From Pseudopelobacter sp964542535 (GTDB lineage: Bacteria; Desulfobacterota; Desulfuromonadia; Geobacterales; Pseudopelobacteraceae): DNA of 64,000 nucleotides. Numbering within the stretch: the stretch's first letter is position 1; every line of letters begins with the position of its first letter. A program made the position numbers and the translations under genes. Below, one piece after another: positions 49,670-58,658 of the stretch. The notes under the pieces were generated by a model. The model was not told the origin of the DNA. It saw only the letters and a list, made by a program, of their open reading frames with translations, and searched no databases. Location of the stretch: contig CAZIUE010000003.1 in the NCBI GenBank assembly GCA_964542535.1, positions 1-64,000 on the forward strand. The letters run 5' to 3'.

Positions 49670-51724
49670 ATGGCTGTCCAGGAGAGGCTCATCCAGCATA
49701 TAGCCGCGCTGAAGAATGACGAACGGGTTTTCGAGAACGCCTTCCAGTCCGTTGCCAGGATGATTCTGGGAGCGGGGTTCGAGAAAGTGGTGGTCAACGG
49801 CAGGACCACCTACGATTTCCAGCTCTTCCGCGGCGGCAGGAAACACGCCATCGGCATGTACGACGAGATCAACAGCTTTGTCTCTTATGTGAAGGATGCG
49901 GCCGAGGGTGGCTCCAGCAAGGAGATGGCGTTCGTGCTGGTGGGGGAACCGGGCAACGGCAAGACCTTCTTCGTGGAGTTTCTCTGTTCGCGGTACCGTG
50001 AATTCCTCTCAGTACCGCGAAACCGGCGCTACACCTTCCGTTTCGACGGACTGACCCAGCTGGGACACTACGGCAGGATCAACCTGGTGGACTCCCAGAC
50101 TTGTGAAGACCCCATGATCCTGGCCATGAACCTGTTCGACAGTCCTGACGACAACCGCCGCTTCCTTGCCGACCAGTGCGGACTGGATGACGCGACCATC
50201 GAGCAGCTTTACGAGAATTACCGTCCCCTGGGTGCGTGCAGTGGTTACATCTGGAACGACATCCGTGAACAGTGCGACGGCGACCTGGAGCGGATGCTGG
50301 AGTTCGTGCGGGTCGTTCCGGTGCCCATGAGCGAAAGCCTGGGTACGGTGACCGGCAAGTACCCGGCCAAAGACAAGATCACCTCCTCGTCGGTGGATCT
50401 CCTGGGGGAGGAGTCGATCCAGCGGCTCCTGCACATTGCCGACACCAACAACCCCTATCGCTTCGACCTGAGGCGCGGGGCCCTGGCCCGGGTGGCCGGC
50501 GGCGGCATCCATTTCTCCGACGAGATCTTCAAGAACAAGAAGGACCTGGTGCAGGTCTACCTGGGGGTGATCCAGAACCGGGCCATCGAGATCGACGGCT
50601 ACAAGTGGCCCATCGACACCCTGATCATCGCCACCAGCAACAACTCCGAGTTCAACCGCTTCCTGGCGGAGAAGGAGGAGGCGCCCATCGTGGACCGTTG
50701 CCGCATCTGCTACGTCTCCCACAACACCAACTACCTCCTGCAGAAAGGGCTGACCGCCTACGCCATCGGCAGCGAGCACAAGACCACCCTGGCCAAGGAG
50801 GAACTGCACCAGGACCCGAACCTGAACTACGCGGCCTCGGTGGGGGTGGTGCTGACCCGGCTCCCCCGTTCCGAGAAACTGACCCCCATCGAGACCATGA
50901 AGCTGGCCGCCGGTGAGGTGGCCGGGGAGAAGAGCATCAAGACCCTGGCCGAGGTGATCGACACCCTGGGGCAGGACCCGGACATCACCAAGCGCTTCGG
51001 CCAGAAGGGACTGGGACACCGCAGCCTGGGCCGGGCACTGCAACTCCTGGTGGAGAGCTCCGAGACCAACGAGGGACGCTGCATGTTCGCCTACGACGTG
51101 TTCACGGCCTTGGAGCGGGTGGTGCTGGACTACGTGGTGGAGACCAACGACCGGGCCAAGTACCTGGAGGACCTGAAGACGGCCAAGGGGCTCTACCGGG
51201 AGCGGATCATGACCGAGATGTTCAACGCCTACATGGACGAACCCCAGGCCATCCGCAAGGACGTGATGAACTACGTCAACATGATCATCGGCATCGACGC
51301 CGAGAACCTGGGGCCGGACCGCATGTGGAAGTACAAGGACCCCCAGACCGGCGAGCTGAAGGCGCTGAAGATCGACGAGCGCTACGTCAAGAGCGCCGAG
51401 GAGCGTATCGGGCTCAAGACCGAGGAGCAGCGCGACTCCTTCCGTACCTCCATCCGCAAGATCTATGGCCAGAAGATCTCCGTTGATCCCAACTATGACT
51501 TCATGGACAACCTGGAGCTGGTCAAGGCGGTCACGGACGTGCGCCTCAAGTCGGACATCGCCGGCGCCGGCAGCCTGATCGGCGCCCTGGCTAACCGGAC
51601 CAACGAGGAGAACCAGAAACTGTACGACCGGATGATCACCACCATGCTGGAGAAGCTGGGCTACTGCCGCACCTGCGCCCAGAAGACCATCGAGTACTTC
51701 TGCACCCAGGAAGACGAGAACTGA
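49670..51724 (+). CDS. prkA: PrkA-type serine protein kinase / AAA ATPase, first copy
   Basis: A 684-residue PrkA (YeaG in E. coli). The AAA domain has Walker A GEPGNGKT (about residue 97), and the GGGIHFSDEIFKNKKDL and TLIIATSNNSEFNRF segments are the Walker B and sensor regions. The PrkA kinase domain fills the C-terminal third. It is a cytoplasmic kinase in stationary-phase and starvation stress. GGAGGAC precedes the ATG at 49670; upstream sequence in frame is not family-like. First gene of a locus with YeaH/YhbH, SpoVR and a second PrkA-like gene, the known partner set gathered in one place. Confidence 0.9.
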   Translation: MAVQERLIQHIAALKNDERVFENAFQSVARMILGAGFEKVVVNGRTTYDFQLFRGGRKHAIGMYDEINSFVSYVKDAAEGGSSKEMAFVLVGEPGNGKTFFVEFLCSRYREFLSVPRNRRYTFRFDGLTQLGHYGRINLVDSQTCEDPMILAMNLFDSPDDNRRFLADQCGLDDATIEQLYENYRPLGACSGYIWNDIREQCDGDLERMLEFVRVVPVPMSESLGTVTGKYPAKDKITSSSVDLLGEESIQRLLHIADTNNPYRFDLRRGALARVAGGGIHFSDEIFKNKKDLVQVYLGVIQNRAIEIDGYKWPIDTLIIATSNNSEFNRFLAEKEEAPIVDRCRICYVSHNTNYLLQKGLTAYAIGSEHKTTLAKEELHQDPNLNYAASVGVVLTRLPRSEKLTPIETMKLAAGEVAGEKSIKTLAEVIDTLGQDPDITKRFGQKGLGHRSLGRALQLLVESSETNEGRCMFAYDVFTALERVVLDYVVETNDRAKYLEDLKTAKGLYRERIMTEMFNAYMDEPQAIRKDVMNYVNMIIGIDAENLGPDRMWKYKDPQTGELKALKIDERYVKSAEERIGLKTEEQRDSFRTSIRKIYGQKISVDPNYDFMDNLELVKAVTDVRLKSDIAGAGSLIGALANRTNEENQKLYDRMITTMLEKLGYCRTCAQKTIEYFCTQEDEN

Positions 51725-51730
51725 TTTTTG

Positions 51731-51820
51731 AACCCCCCTTTGAAATGGGGGGCAGGGGGGATTTGACGACGTTGGCGACTGAAAAATCCCCCTAAATCCC
51801 CCTTTTCCAAAGGGGGATTT
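51731..51820. repeat. C/G-run palindromic repeat in the prkA-yeaH spacer
   Basis: CCCCCC/GGGGGG blocks at 51733-51770 and a perfect 12-bp hairpin AAATCCCCCTTT (51794-51805)/(51809-51820) with a TCC loop. The family AAATCCCCCTT is a common bacterial intergenic repeat. It ends 14 bases before the next gene's start. Confidence 0.7.
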
Positions 51821-51834
51821 TCCGAGCAATATTT

Positions 51835-53229
51835 ATGAAAAACGAACTCTCGAAAAAGCTTGAAGAACTCATTGCAGCCGGCATATCGCCCGCGCGGGAG
51901 GCACGGTTCAGGGCCGAACTGGAGACGCTGGAGCGGGGACACGACCTGCTCCCCGGAGCTGCGTCTCTAGCCGCTTCCCCCGAGGAACGCCCCGGCTTCT
52001 CCGGCGGCGACCTGCGTCTCTTGCAGGGGATGCCGTCCCCCCTGGTCAACGCGGCGGTCATGGCCAAATCCCTGGATGAACTCCTGGAGCGGGACCGCCA
52101 GCGGGAGCAGGACGGTTTCCCCCGCAAGATCCAGGTGGGGAAGCTGGTCAAGCCGGGCAAGGGAAACAAGGGGAAGGTGGTGGTGGTGCCCACCACCGTG
52201 GAGGAGAAGCTGATCCACGACCCGACTATCAGGCCCACCGGTGAGGGAGGCGGCGAAGGGGGGGGGACCGGCGGCAGCGGCGAGGGCGAGGAAGGCGAGG
52301 TCATCGGCGAACAGCCGGTGCGCGGCGAGGAGGAACAGCCGGGAGGGAGCGGCCCGGGAGAGGGGGAGGGGGAGAACCACGAGCTTGAATCCAGCGCCTA
52401 CGACCTGGGCAGGACCCTCTCGGAGAAGTTCCAGCTCCCCAACCTGAAGGAGAAGGGGAAGAAACGCTCCTTTACCCGCTATTCCTACGACCTGACCGAC
52501 AAGAACCGCGGTTTTGGCCAGGTGCTGGACAAGAAGGCCACCCTGCGCACCATTCTGGAGACCAACATCGCCCTGGGGAATCTCCCCGATCCGGCCGACA
52601 TCGATCCGACCCGCTTCCTGATTGCCCCCCGCGACAAGGTCTACCGGGTGCTCTCCCCGGAAAAGGATTACGAGCCCCAGGCCATGCTGTTCTTCCTGCG
52701 GGACTACTCCGGCTCCATGGAGGGGAAGGCCACCGAACTGGTGGTCTCCCAGCATGTGCTGATCTACAGCTGGCTGCTCTACCAGTACGCCGGCCAGGCC
52801 GAGACCCGCTTCATCCTCCACGATACCGAGGCGCGGGAGGTGCCGGACTTCTACACCTACTACAACTCCCGCGTGGCCGGGGGAACCCAGGTCTCCACCG
52901 CCTTCAAGCTGGTGAACGACATCGTTGAGAAGGAGAACCTGGCCCGGGATTACAACATCTACGTGTTCCACGGTACCGATGGCGACGACTGGGACGACGG
53001 CGGCATGAAGGCCGTAGCCGAGATCAGGCACATGCTGGGGTACGCCAGCCGGGTTGGGGTGACCATTGCGGCCCATGCCGGTCAGGATGGGGGGATGACC
53101 ACGGTGGCGCGCTTCCTGAATACGTCCGGGCTGCTGAAGAGCAGGCCGGAACTGATCAGGATGGACGTCATCCAGGAAGATGCAGACGAGACGCGATTGA
53201 TCGAGGGAATCAAAAAGCTGATTTCCTGA
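51835..53229 (+). CDS. YeaH/YhbH family (DUF444) protein
   Basis: A 464-residue protein that acts with the PrkA kinase in stress response in enterobacteria and in sporulating bacilli. The N-terminal part is charged, and a long Gly/Glu-rich linker (residues 130-190) precedes the von Willebrand-like C-terminal domain. That domain begins LFFLRDYSGSM, a degenerate MIDAS (DxSxS), and continues with VAGGTQVSTAF and FHGTDGDDWDDGG. No Shine-Dalgarno sequence is visible before the ATG at 51835; a hairpin stands just upstream. Translation may therefore depend on that structure or on coupling. Confidence 0.88.
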   Translation: MKNELSKKLEELIAAGISPAREARFRAELETLERGHDLLPGAASLAASPEERPGFSGGDLRLLQGMPSPLVNAAVMAKSLDELLERDRQREQDGFPRKIQVGKLVKPGKGNKGKVVVVPTTVEEKLIHDPTIRPTGEGGGEGGGTGGSGEGEEGEVIGEQPVRGEEEQPGGSGPGEGEGENHELESSAYDLGRTLSEKFQLPNLKEKGKKRSFTRYSYDLTDKNRGFGQVLDKKATLRTILETNIALGNLPDPADIDPTRFLIAPRDKVYRVLSPEKDYEPQAMLFFLRDYSGSMEGKATELVVSQHVLIYSWLLYQYAGQAETRFILHDTEAREVPDFYTYYNSRVAGGTQVSTAFKLVNDIVEKENLARDYNIYVFHGTDGDDWDDGGMKAVAEIRHMLGYASRVGVTIAAHAGQDGGMTTVARFLNTSGLLKSRPELIRMDVIQEDADETRLIEGIKKLIS

Positions 53230-53252
53230 AGGAAAATTTCATCATACCTCAT

Positions 53253-53277
53253 CCCCACCCCGTTGAAAGGGAGGGGG
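53253..53277. repeat. CCCC...GGGG palindrome in the yeaH-spoVR spacer
   Basis: CCCCACCCCG and AGGGAGGGGG pair imperfectly around TTGA. It resembles the palindromes near 10040, 22343 and 46060. Confidence 0.5.
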
Positions 53278-53310
53278 TACGACTCCCGCCAGGGGTAAGA
53301 GACTGATGCC

Positions 53311-54942
53311 ATGGAACTGATCAACCAGCATACCAAGCGGATCATGGAGGGTTGCAAGGAACGGGCCCGCGCCGCGGGGCTTTCTTTCACCGACGAAAGC
53401 CTGGAGTACCTGGTCACTAACCGCGACCTGCTGGAACTCTCCCCCAAGGTGATGATCCCGACCCTGTACGACTACTGGGTGCACGACGTGGAGGTGCTGC
53501 GGGAGAAAGGGAAGTACGAACTCTACCCCCACAATCCCTACGAGACGGTCATCAACACCCGTCCCCCCATCTCGTTTTATAACGACAACAACCCGGACTG
53601 GCTCAACGTGATGATCTTCTACCACGTGCTGGCCCATATCGATTTTTTCCAGAACAACCTCTACTTCCGCCACACCTGGGACTACGACTTCACCGGCCGA
53701 GCCCTGTCGGACAAGCGGGTGATCGCCAAGCTGCGCGCCGAGAAGGGGCGTTGGGTGGACTACGTGATCGAGTTTGCCCGGAGCATCGACAACCTGGTGG
53801 ACTTTCACGGAGAGCTGACCGGGTTGTTCACCCCCAGGGAACATGAATGTTCTCCGCGTCTGAATTACTATTTCGACCTTTTCCTCCAGGGGGTGAAGAA
53901 GGTTTCGGTCAGCGACTACCTCAGGGAGGTGGGGCGCTACAACGACTGCCGGGAGCGCTACGGCGACCTGGGAGAGAAGAGCTTCTTCGCGGAGGCTGAA
54001 CAACGCTACCCCGAACTGGAGGCCCACTTCATCCGCTGGGAGAGCCGGGAACGGGCGCCGCTCCGGCGCGACCTGCCGCGCTACATCCTGGACAATTCCC
54101 CTTTCCTGGCCAGGGACGAGAACGTCTGGATGCGTTCGATCCTGGAAATCGTGCGCACGACCTCCCTGTTCTTTCAGCCCCAGATCAGGACCAAGATCAT
54201 GAACGAGGGGTGGGCCAGTTACTGGCACGAACGGCTCTTCCTGGACGACGACCGCATCCGCGGCCACGAGGTGGATTTTGCCCGGGTGCACGCCGGCGTG
54301 ACCGCCATGCCGCGGGTGGGGACCAACCCTTACGCCCTGGGGATGCGGCTCTTCAGCCACATCGAGGAGCAGGCGGACAAGGGTCGCATCTCCTTCGACT
54401 TCCAGCGAACCAGGGACGCGGAGACGCGCAGGAACTTTGACAGCGGCGCCGCCGGGGGACGGGATTTCATCTTCCTGCTGCGGGAGAACCTGTGCGACTA
54501 CCTGTTCCTGAAAAATTACCTGGACCAGGATTTTCTGGATCGTTTCAAACTGTTCGTGGCCGGCAAGCGCCTGGACCAGCAGCGCATGGTCTGGCAGTAC
54601 TACGTCAAGAGCCGTAAGGCGGACGACTATCGGGCCATGCTGCTGGACTCCCTCTATCATCCCCCGGTCATCACCGTGGATCAGGATCGGGGGATCGAGG
54701 GTTCCCTCTACCTGGTGCATCGCTTCGAGGGGAAACAGCTGGTGCGGGAGTACATCGCCAACACCCTGGTGGGAATCGAGTTCCTCTGGGGAGGCCCGGT
54801 CCAGCTGGAAACCAGCGAAGCCCGGGTGAGTGCTCCATCCTCCGGGCACGGCGCCCTGGAAGGTACCGGTGGCGGGGAGATCATCTGGCAGCGGGTGCTC
54901 TATTCCATGAACGACAAGGTGCTGTCCAAAAAGAACCTCTGA
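53311..54942 (+). CDS. spoVR: SpoVR family protein
   Basis: A 543-residue SpoVR/YcgB-like protein. Characteristic stretches: FYNDNNPDWLNVMIFYHVLAHIDF, NLYFRHTWDYDF, MNEGWASYWHERLF and NPYALGMRLFSHIEE. The HTWDYDF and NEGWASYWHE motifs define the family. In Bacillus it is needed for spore cortex formation; in enterobacteria it belongs to the same stress circuit as PrkA/YeaH. It forms the third gene of this locus, 82 bases after the YeaH/YhbH gene. The C-terminal tail is Gly/Ser-rich. Confidence 0.9.
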   Translation: MELINQHTKRIMEGCKERARAAGLSFTDESLEYLVTNRDLLELSPKVMIPTLYDYWVHDVEVLREKGKYELYPHNPYETVINTRPPISFYNDNNPDWLNVMIFYHVLAHIDFFQNNLYFRHTWDYDFTGRALSDKRVIAKLRAEKGRWVDYVIEFARSIDNLVDFHGELTGLFTPREHECSPRLNYYFDLFLQGVKKVSVSDYLREVGRYNDCRERYGDLGEKSFFAEAEQRYPELEAHFIRWESRERAPLRRDLPRYILDNSPFLARDENVWMRSILEIVRTTSLFFQPQIRTKIMNEGWASYWHERLFLDDDRIRGHEVDFARVHAGVTAMPRVGTNPYALGMRLFSHIEEQADKGRISFDFQRTRDAETRRNFDSGAAGGRDFIFLLRENLCDYLFLKNYLDQDFLDRFKLFVAGKRLDQQRMVWQYYVKSRKADDYRAMLLDSLYHPPVITVDQDRGIEGSLYLVHRFEGKQLVREYIANTLVGIEFLWGGPVQLETSEARVSAPSSGHGALEGTGGGEIIWQRVLYSMNDKVLSKKNL

Positions 54943-54955
54943 GCGGTGAACCGGT

Positions 54956-57247
54956 ATGTCAAACGTAGACAGGGCCATTCGGCACTTGAACCGCAAGATC
55001 AGCGAGCACAAGCAGGGCCAGACCATCGGCTTCGACGAGTTTCTGCGCATCCTGACCACGCATCCCACCAGTGTGGTGCGCAACGTGTTCCAGACTTTCC
55101 ACGACATGATCCACAGCTACGTTGGGGGAGGGGTGGACGAATACCCGGACGACCCGGAGTCCATCAACTACGTCAACTATGACTGCGCCAACCTGTTCGT
55201 CCGCAATACGGACCACCCTTTCTTCGCCGACCGCCTGTTCGCCAACCGGTTGATCAACCACGTGGATGCCATGAAGAGCAGCGCGCGGCAGAACAAGATC
55301 TACATCTTCGAGGGGCCTCCCGGTTCCGGCAAGAGCACCTTCCTGAACACCCTGCTGCTGAAGTTCGAGGAGTACGCCAACAGCGAGGCCGGCATGCGCT
55401 ATGAAGTGGTCTGGCGGCTGGACCGCCGGGTGCTGGCCCGGATCAACGAGAGCCAGCTCACCTCCTTCGTGGATCGTCTCACCAACCTGCTGGACGAATA
55501 CGAACTGGGCCAGGCCGATCAGCTGGAGATGAGAAAGGGGGGGGGCACCAGCAGCGATTACCTGGAGATCCCCTGTCCCTCCCACGACCACCCGCTGCTC
55601 TTGATCCCCAAGCGGGACCGGCGCACCTTTTTCGACGAGCTGTTCAAGAACGACGAGTTCAAGTGGAAGCTCTTCACCGAGAAGGAGTTCGAGTGGGTCT
55701 TTCGCGAGACCCCCTGCACCATCTGCAGCTCCATCTTCAACGCCCTGATCCAGCGCATGCCCAGTTCCCGGGATATCTACCGCATGATCCACGCCCGCCC
55801 CTACCGCTTCAACCGGCGTCTGGGGGAGGGTATCACGGTTTTCAATCCCGGAGACCGGCCCATGCGGCAGAACGTGATCACCAATGAACAGTTACAGCGC
55901 AAAATCGACGTCCTGCTGGGGGACAGCAACGCCGTCAGATACCTCTTTTCCAGTTTCGCCAGGACCAACAACGGCATCTATGCGCTGATGGACGTGAAAT
56001 CCCACAATGCCGAACGGCTGCTGGAACTGCACAACATCATCAGCGAGGGAATACACAAGGTGGAGGAACTGGAGGAGAACGTTAAATCGCTGTTCATCGC
56101 CCTGATGAACCCCGAGGACGAAAAGGCCATAGAAGGGTTCCACTCCTTCAGCGACCGGATCGAATACATCAACATCCCCTACGTCATGGACCTGCACACC
56201 GAGGTGGAGATCTACCGCAACACCTTCGGCAGGCATATCGACGAGAGCTTTCTGCCGCGGGTGCTGCACAATTTCGCCCGCATCATCATCGCTACCCGCA
56301 TGAACAAGCAGTCGCCGGCCATGCGGGAATGGATCGAGAATCCGGCCATCTATGCCAACTACTGCGACGAAAACCTGCTGCTGCTCAAGATGGAGATCTA
56401 TGCCGGCCATATCCCTCCCTGGCTGACCGAGGAGGACCGAAAGCGCCTGACAGCCACGCGGAGACGCCGGATCATCGACGAGTCGGAGCAGGAAGGGGTG
56501 ACCGGTTTTTCCGGCCGGGATTCCATCAAGCTGTTCAACGAGTTCTACTCGGCCCATGCCCGCAAGGACGGGCTGATCTCCATGCGGAACCTGATCGCCT
56601 ATGTCACCAAATGGCGCGCCGATCTGAGAGACATGCTGCCGGAGCATTTCCTGGATTCCCTGGTGAGCAACTACGATTACGGTGTACTGCAGGAGGTCAA
56701 GGAGTCGCTCTACTATTACAACGAGGAGCAGATTTCCCGCGACCTGCTCAACTACCTGTTTGCCCTCAATTTCGAGCCGGGTGCAACCACGCTTTGCACC
56801 TTCACCAACGACAAGCTGGAGGTCAACGAAGAGTTCCTGCGCTCCATCGAGGGGCGCCTGCTGGCCAGGGATGTGGACGACGAGGCGCGCCTGTCCTTCC
56901 GCCGGGAGACCCAGAAGGAGTATGCCTCCCGGACCCTGACCCAGGAGATCCTGGCCGCCGGCAGGGATCCCCGCGAGACCGGGCTGTTTCAACAACTTCG
57001 CGAGCGCTACGTGCACAACCTGAAGGAGAAGGTGCTGGAGCCGTTCGTGGACAACGAGAATTTCCGTCGCGCCATCAAGGACTTCGATAGTGAAGCCTTC
57101 AAGACCTATGACAAGCGCATCCGCGATGATGTGACCTTCCTGATCACCAACCTCTGCGCGTCCCGCCTGCACTACAGCAAGCAGAGCGCCAGGGAGGTCT
57201 GCGTCTATGTCATCGATCAGGACCTGGCACGCAGGTTCGGAGGATGA
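54956..57247 (+). CDS. Second, divergent PrkA-like AAA protein
   Basis: A 763-residue PrkA-type protein unlike the first copy except in general layout. Walker A is GPPGSGKST near residue 123, with a later region NNGIYALMDVKSHNAERLLELHN and the sensor-like SLFIALMNPEDE that match the Walker B and sensor parts of PrkA. A long insertion (about 175-270) holds CPSHDHP and a Cys pair CTICSS, possibly a metal knuckle. The C-terminal part is helical. It starts 14 bases after spoVR. Two PrkA types in one operon suggests a kinase pair or a kinase with a regulatory ATPase. Confidence 0.8.
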   Translation: MSNVDRAIRHLNRKISEHKQGQTIGFDEFLRILTTHPTSVVRNVFQTFHDMIHSYVGGGVDEYPDDPESINYVNYDCANLFVRNTDHPFFADRLFANRLINHVDAMKSSARQNKIYIFEGPPGSGKSTFLNTLLLKFEEYANSEAGMRYEVVWRLDRRVLARINESQLTSFVDRLTNLLDEYELGQADQLEMRKGGGTSSDYLEIPCPSHDHPLLLIPKRDRRTFFDELFKNDEFKWKLFTEKEFEWVFRETPCTICSSIFNALIQRMPSSRDIYRMIHARPYRFNRRLGEGITVFNPGDRPMRQNVITNEQLQRKIDVLLGDSNAVRYLFSSFARTNNGIYALMDVKSHNAERLLELHNIISEGIHKVEELEENVKSLFIALMNPEDEKAIEGFHSFSDRIEYINIPYVMDLHTEVEIYRNTFGRHIDESFLPRVLHNFARIIIATRMNKQSPAMREWIENPAIYANYCDENLLLLKMEIYAGHIPPWLTEEDRKRLTATRRRRIIDESEQEGVTGFSGRDSIKLFNEFYSAHARKDGLISMRNLIAYVTKWRADLRDMLPEHFLDSLVSNYDYGVLQEVKESLYYYNEEQISRDLLNYLFALNFEPGATTLCTFTNDKLEVNEEFLRSIEGRLLARDVDDEARLSFRRETQKEYASRTLTQEILAAGRDPRETGLFQQLRERYVHNLKEKVLEPFVDNENFRRAIKDFDSEAFKTYDKRIRDDVTFLITNLCASRLHYSKQSAREVCVYVIDQDLARRFGG

Positions 57248-57327
57248 GCGGACAGCTGAACAACGAACTGAATTCGGCGCGTTCCACCTGCCGTAGTCAG
57301 AATACCCATGAGATCCAGGAGGTTGTT

Positions 57328-57675
57328 ATGGAAGAACAGCGTAAAGAGAAGCGCGTCGCGGCAGCCGCGCTGCTGCTGGTGGCGGGCGGGATTATCGGCG
57401 CGGGGGCGGCCCTGCTGCTGGCCCCCCAGACCGGGCGCAGGACCAGGCGGGATATTTCCCGCTATGCCCAGAAGGCGAAGGTGCGGGCTGACGAGAAGAT
57501 CGATGATGTGGCGGTGAGTATCTCCGACCTGGTGGAAACGGTGGGCGAGAAGACCGAAGAGCTTCTGGACCGGGGCAAGGACATGGCCGGCGGCGCCCGC
57601 AAGGAGCTGATCCGGCTGATCGAGGAGGGGGCCTCGGCCCTGGAGAAGTTCCGCGCCAGGCTACGCAAGATGTAA
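57328..57675 (+). CDS. YtxH-domain small membrane protein
   Basis: A 115-residue protein. One hydrophobic segment (AAALLLVAGGIIGAGAALLLA, split here by position about 11-31) is followed by PQTGRRTRRD, a basic stop-transfer, and then a long charged coiled region (KEELLDRG, EKFRARLRK). This is the GxxxG-containing YtxH layout, a stress-linked family. AGGAGG precedes the ATG at 57328. It lies 80 bases after the second PrkA-like gene and is probably the last gene of that operon. Confidence 0.82.
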   Translation: MEEQRKEKRVAAAALLLVAGGIIGAGAALLLAPQTGRRTRRDISRYAQKAKVRADEKIDDVAVSISDLVETVGEKTEELLDRGKDMAGGARKELIRLIEEGASALEKFRARLRKM

Positions 57676-57738
57676 GGCCTGAAGTGTTATCCATGGATGT
57701 GGCAGGTTGGGGCTGCCTGCCGTTTTTCGGGCAGACAG

Positions 57739-57778
57739 AGAGCCGGATGGTGACTGGGGCAGGTCATCATCCGGCTCT
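57739..57778. terminator. Hairpin between convergent genes
   Basis: An 11-bp stem AGAGCCGGATG (57739-57749)/(57768-57778), partly extended inward, with only TTAAT after it. Confidence 0.55.
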
Positions 57779-57811
57779 TAATGTATCATGCCTCGGTAGT
57801 TGAGAGCTGCG

Positions 57812-58483
57812 TCAGCCCGCCTCGCCGAACCCCGGGATCAGCTGGCTGAAATAGTGGATGGACAGATAGCTGGCAGACGGTCGCGGCGGGATCTTCGAGC
57901 TGAAGCGGCTGATGTACACCAGGTACCTGATGCCGAAACGCTCGGCGGTTCCCAGGTTGGTCTCGCTGTCCTCCCCCAGCAGGGTCCGCTGCGGGTCAAA
58001 GGGGATGAAACGTTGCAGCTCGCCCCAGAAACGGTCATTCTCCTTGGGCAGCCCCACCTGGTGGGCGGAGACGATGCCGTCGAAATAGGGACTGATGCTG
58101 GTCGCCTTCAGCTTCAGGTCCAGGGTCTTGGAGTGGGCATTGGTGACCAGCCAGGTCTGTTTCCCCTGCTGCCGCAGGAACAGCAGGAACTCCACCACGT
58201 AGGGATGCACGACGATCAGGTGCCGCACCTCGCGCTTGAGCAGGGGGATGTCCAGGCGCAGGTGCCGGGACCAGTAGTCCAGGTCGGTCCAGTTGAGGGT
58301 CTTTTCCTGGGAGGTGAACAGTGCATAGAGCCGCTTCTTGGCCTGCTCCAGCGAGGTGCCGTTCCGTTCGGCCCAGCGTTTGGGTACGTGTTCCAGCCAG
58401 AAGTGGTCGTCAAAATGCCGGTCCAGCAGGGTGCCGTCCATGTCAAGAAGCACGGTGTCGATGGCGTTCCAGTCGATGATCAT
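57812..58483 (-). CDS. HAD-family nucleotidase (YrfG-like)
   Basis: A 223-residue HAD hydrolase. Motif I is LLDMDGTLLD, motif II VTNAHSKTL, motif III the conserved Lys of GLPKEN, and motif IV GEDSETNL. The layout matches GMP/IMP-type 5'-nucleotidases of the YrfG group. It cleaves phosphate from nucleotides, but specificity cannot be read here. The ATG at 58483 opens with IIDWNAIDTVLLDMDG. It converges on the YtxH gene and is divergent from miaB (175 bases apart). Confidence 0.83.
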   Translation of the reverse strand: MIIDWNAIDTVLLDMDGTLLDRHFDDHFWLEHVPKRWAERNGTSLEQAKKRLYALFTSQEKTLNWTDLDYWSRHLRLDIPLLKREVRHLIVVHPYVVEFLLFLRQQGKQTWLVTNAHSKTLDLKLKATSISPYFDGIVSAHQVGLPKENDRFWGELQRFIPFDPQRTLLGEDSETNLGTAERFGIRYLVYISRFSSKIPPRPSASYLSIHYFSQLIPGFGEAG

Positions 58484-58616
58484 GGTGTGTGGACTTCTCC
58501 GGGAGCTGTCTGGGCTGTCCGCCGTTATTGTAGCAACGGTTTTGGTGGCACCATAGCAGAGCCGGGATGAAATGGACAGGGCAAACGATCGCGCCGGGGG
58601 AACGAACATCCATTGA

Positions 58617-58646
58617 TTGACTTGCGGAGTTTCGTTCGCGTATATA
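58617..58646 (+). promoter_or_regulatory. Promoter of miaB, possibly leaderless
   Basis: TTGACT (58617-58622), 18 bases, TATATA (58641-58646). The start point would be about 58653, only six bases before the miaB ATG, which has no Shine-Dalgarno sequence. A direct repeat CGTTCGC flanks the AT-rich -10. Confidence 0.55.
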
Positions 58647-58658
58647 TATTCGTTCGCC

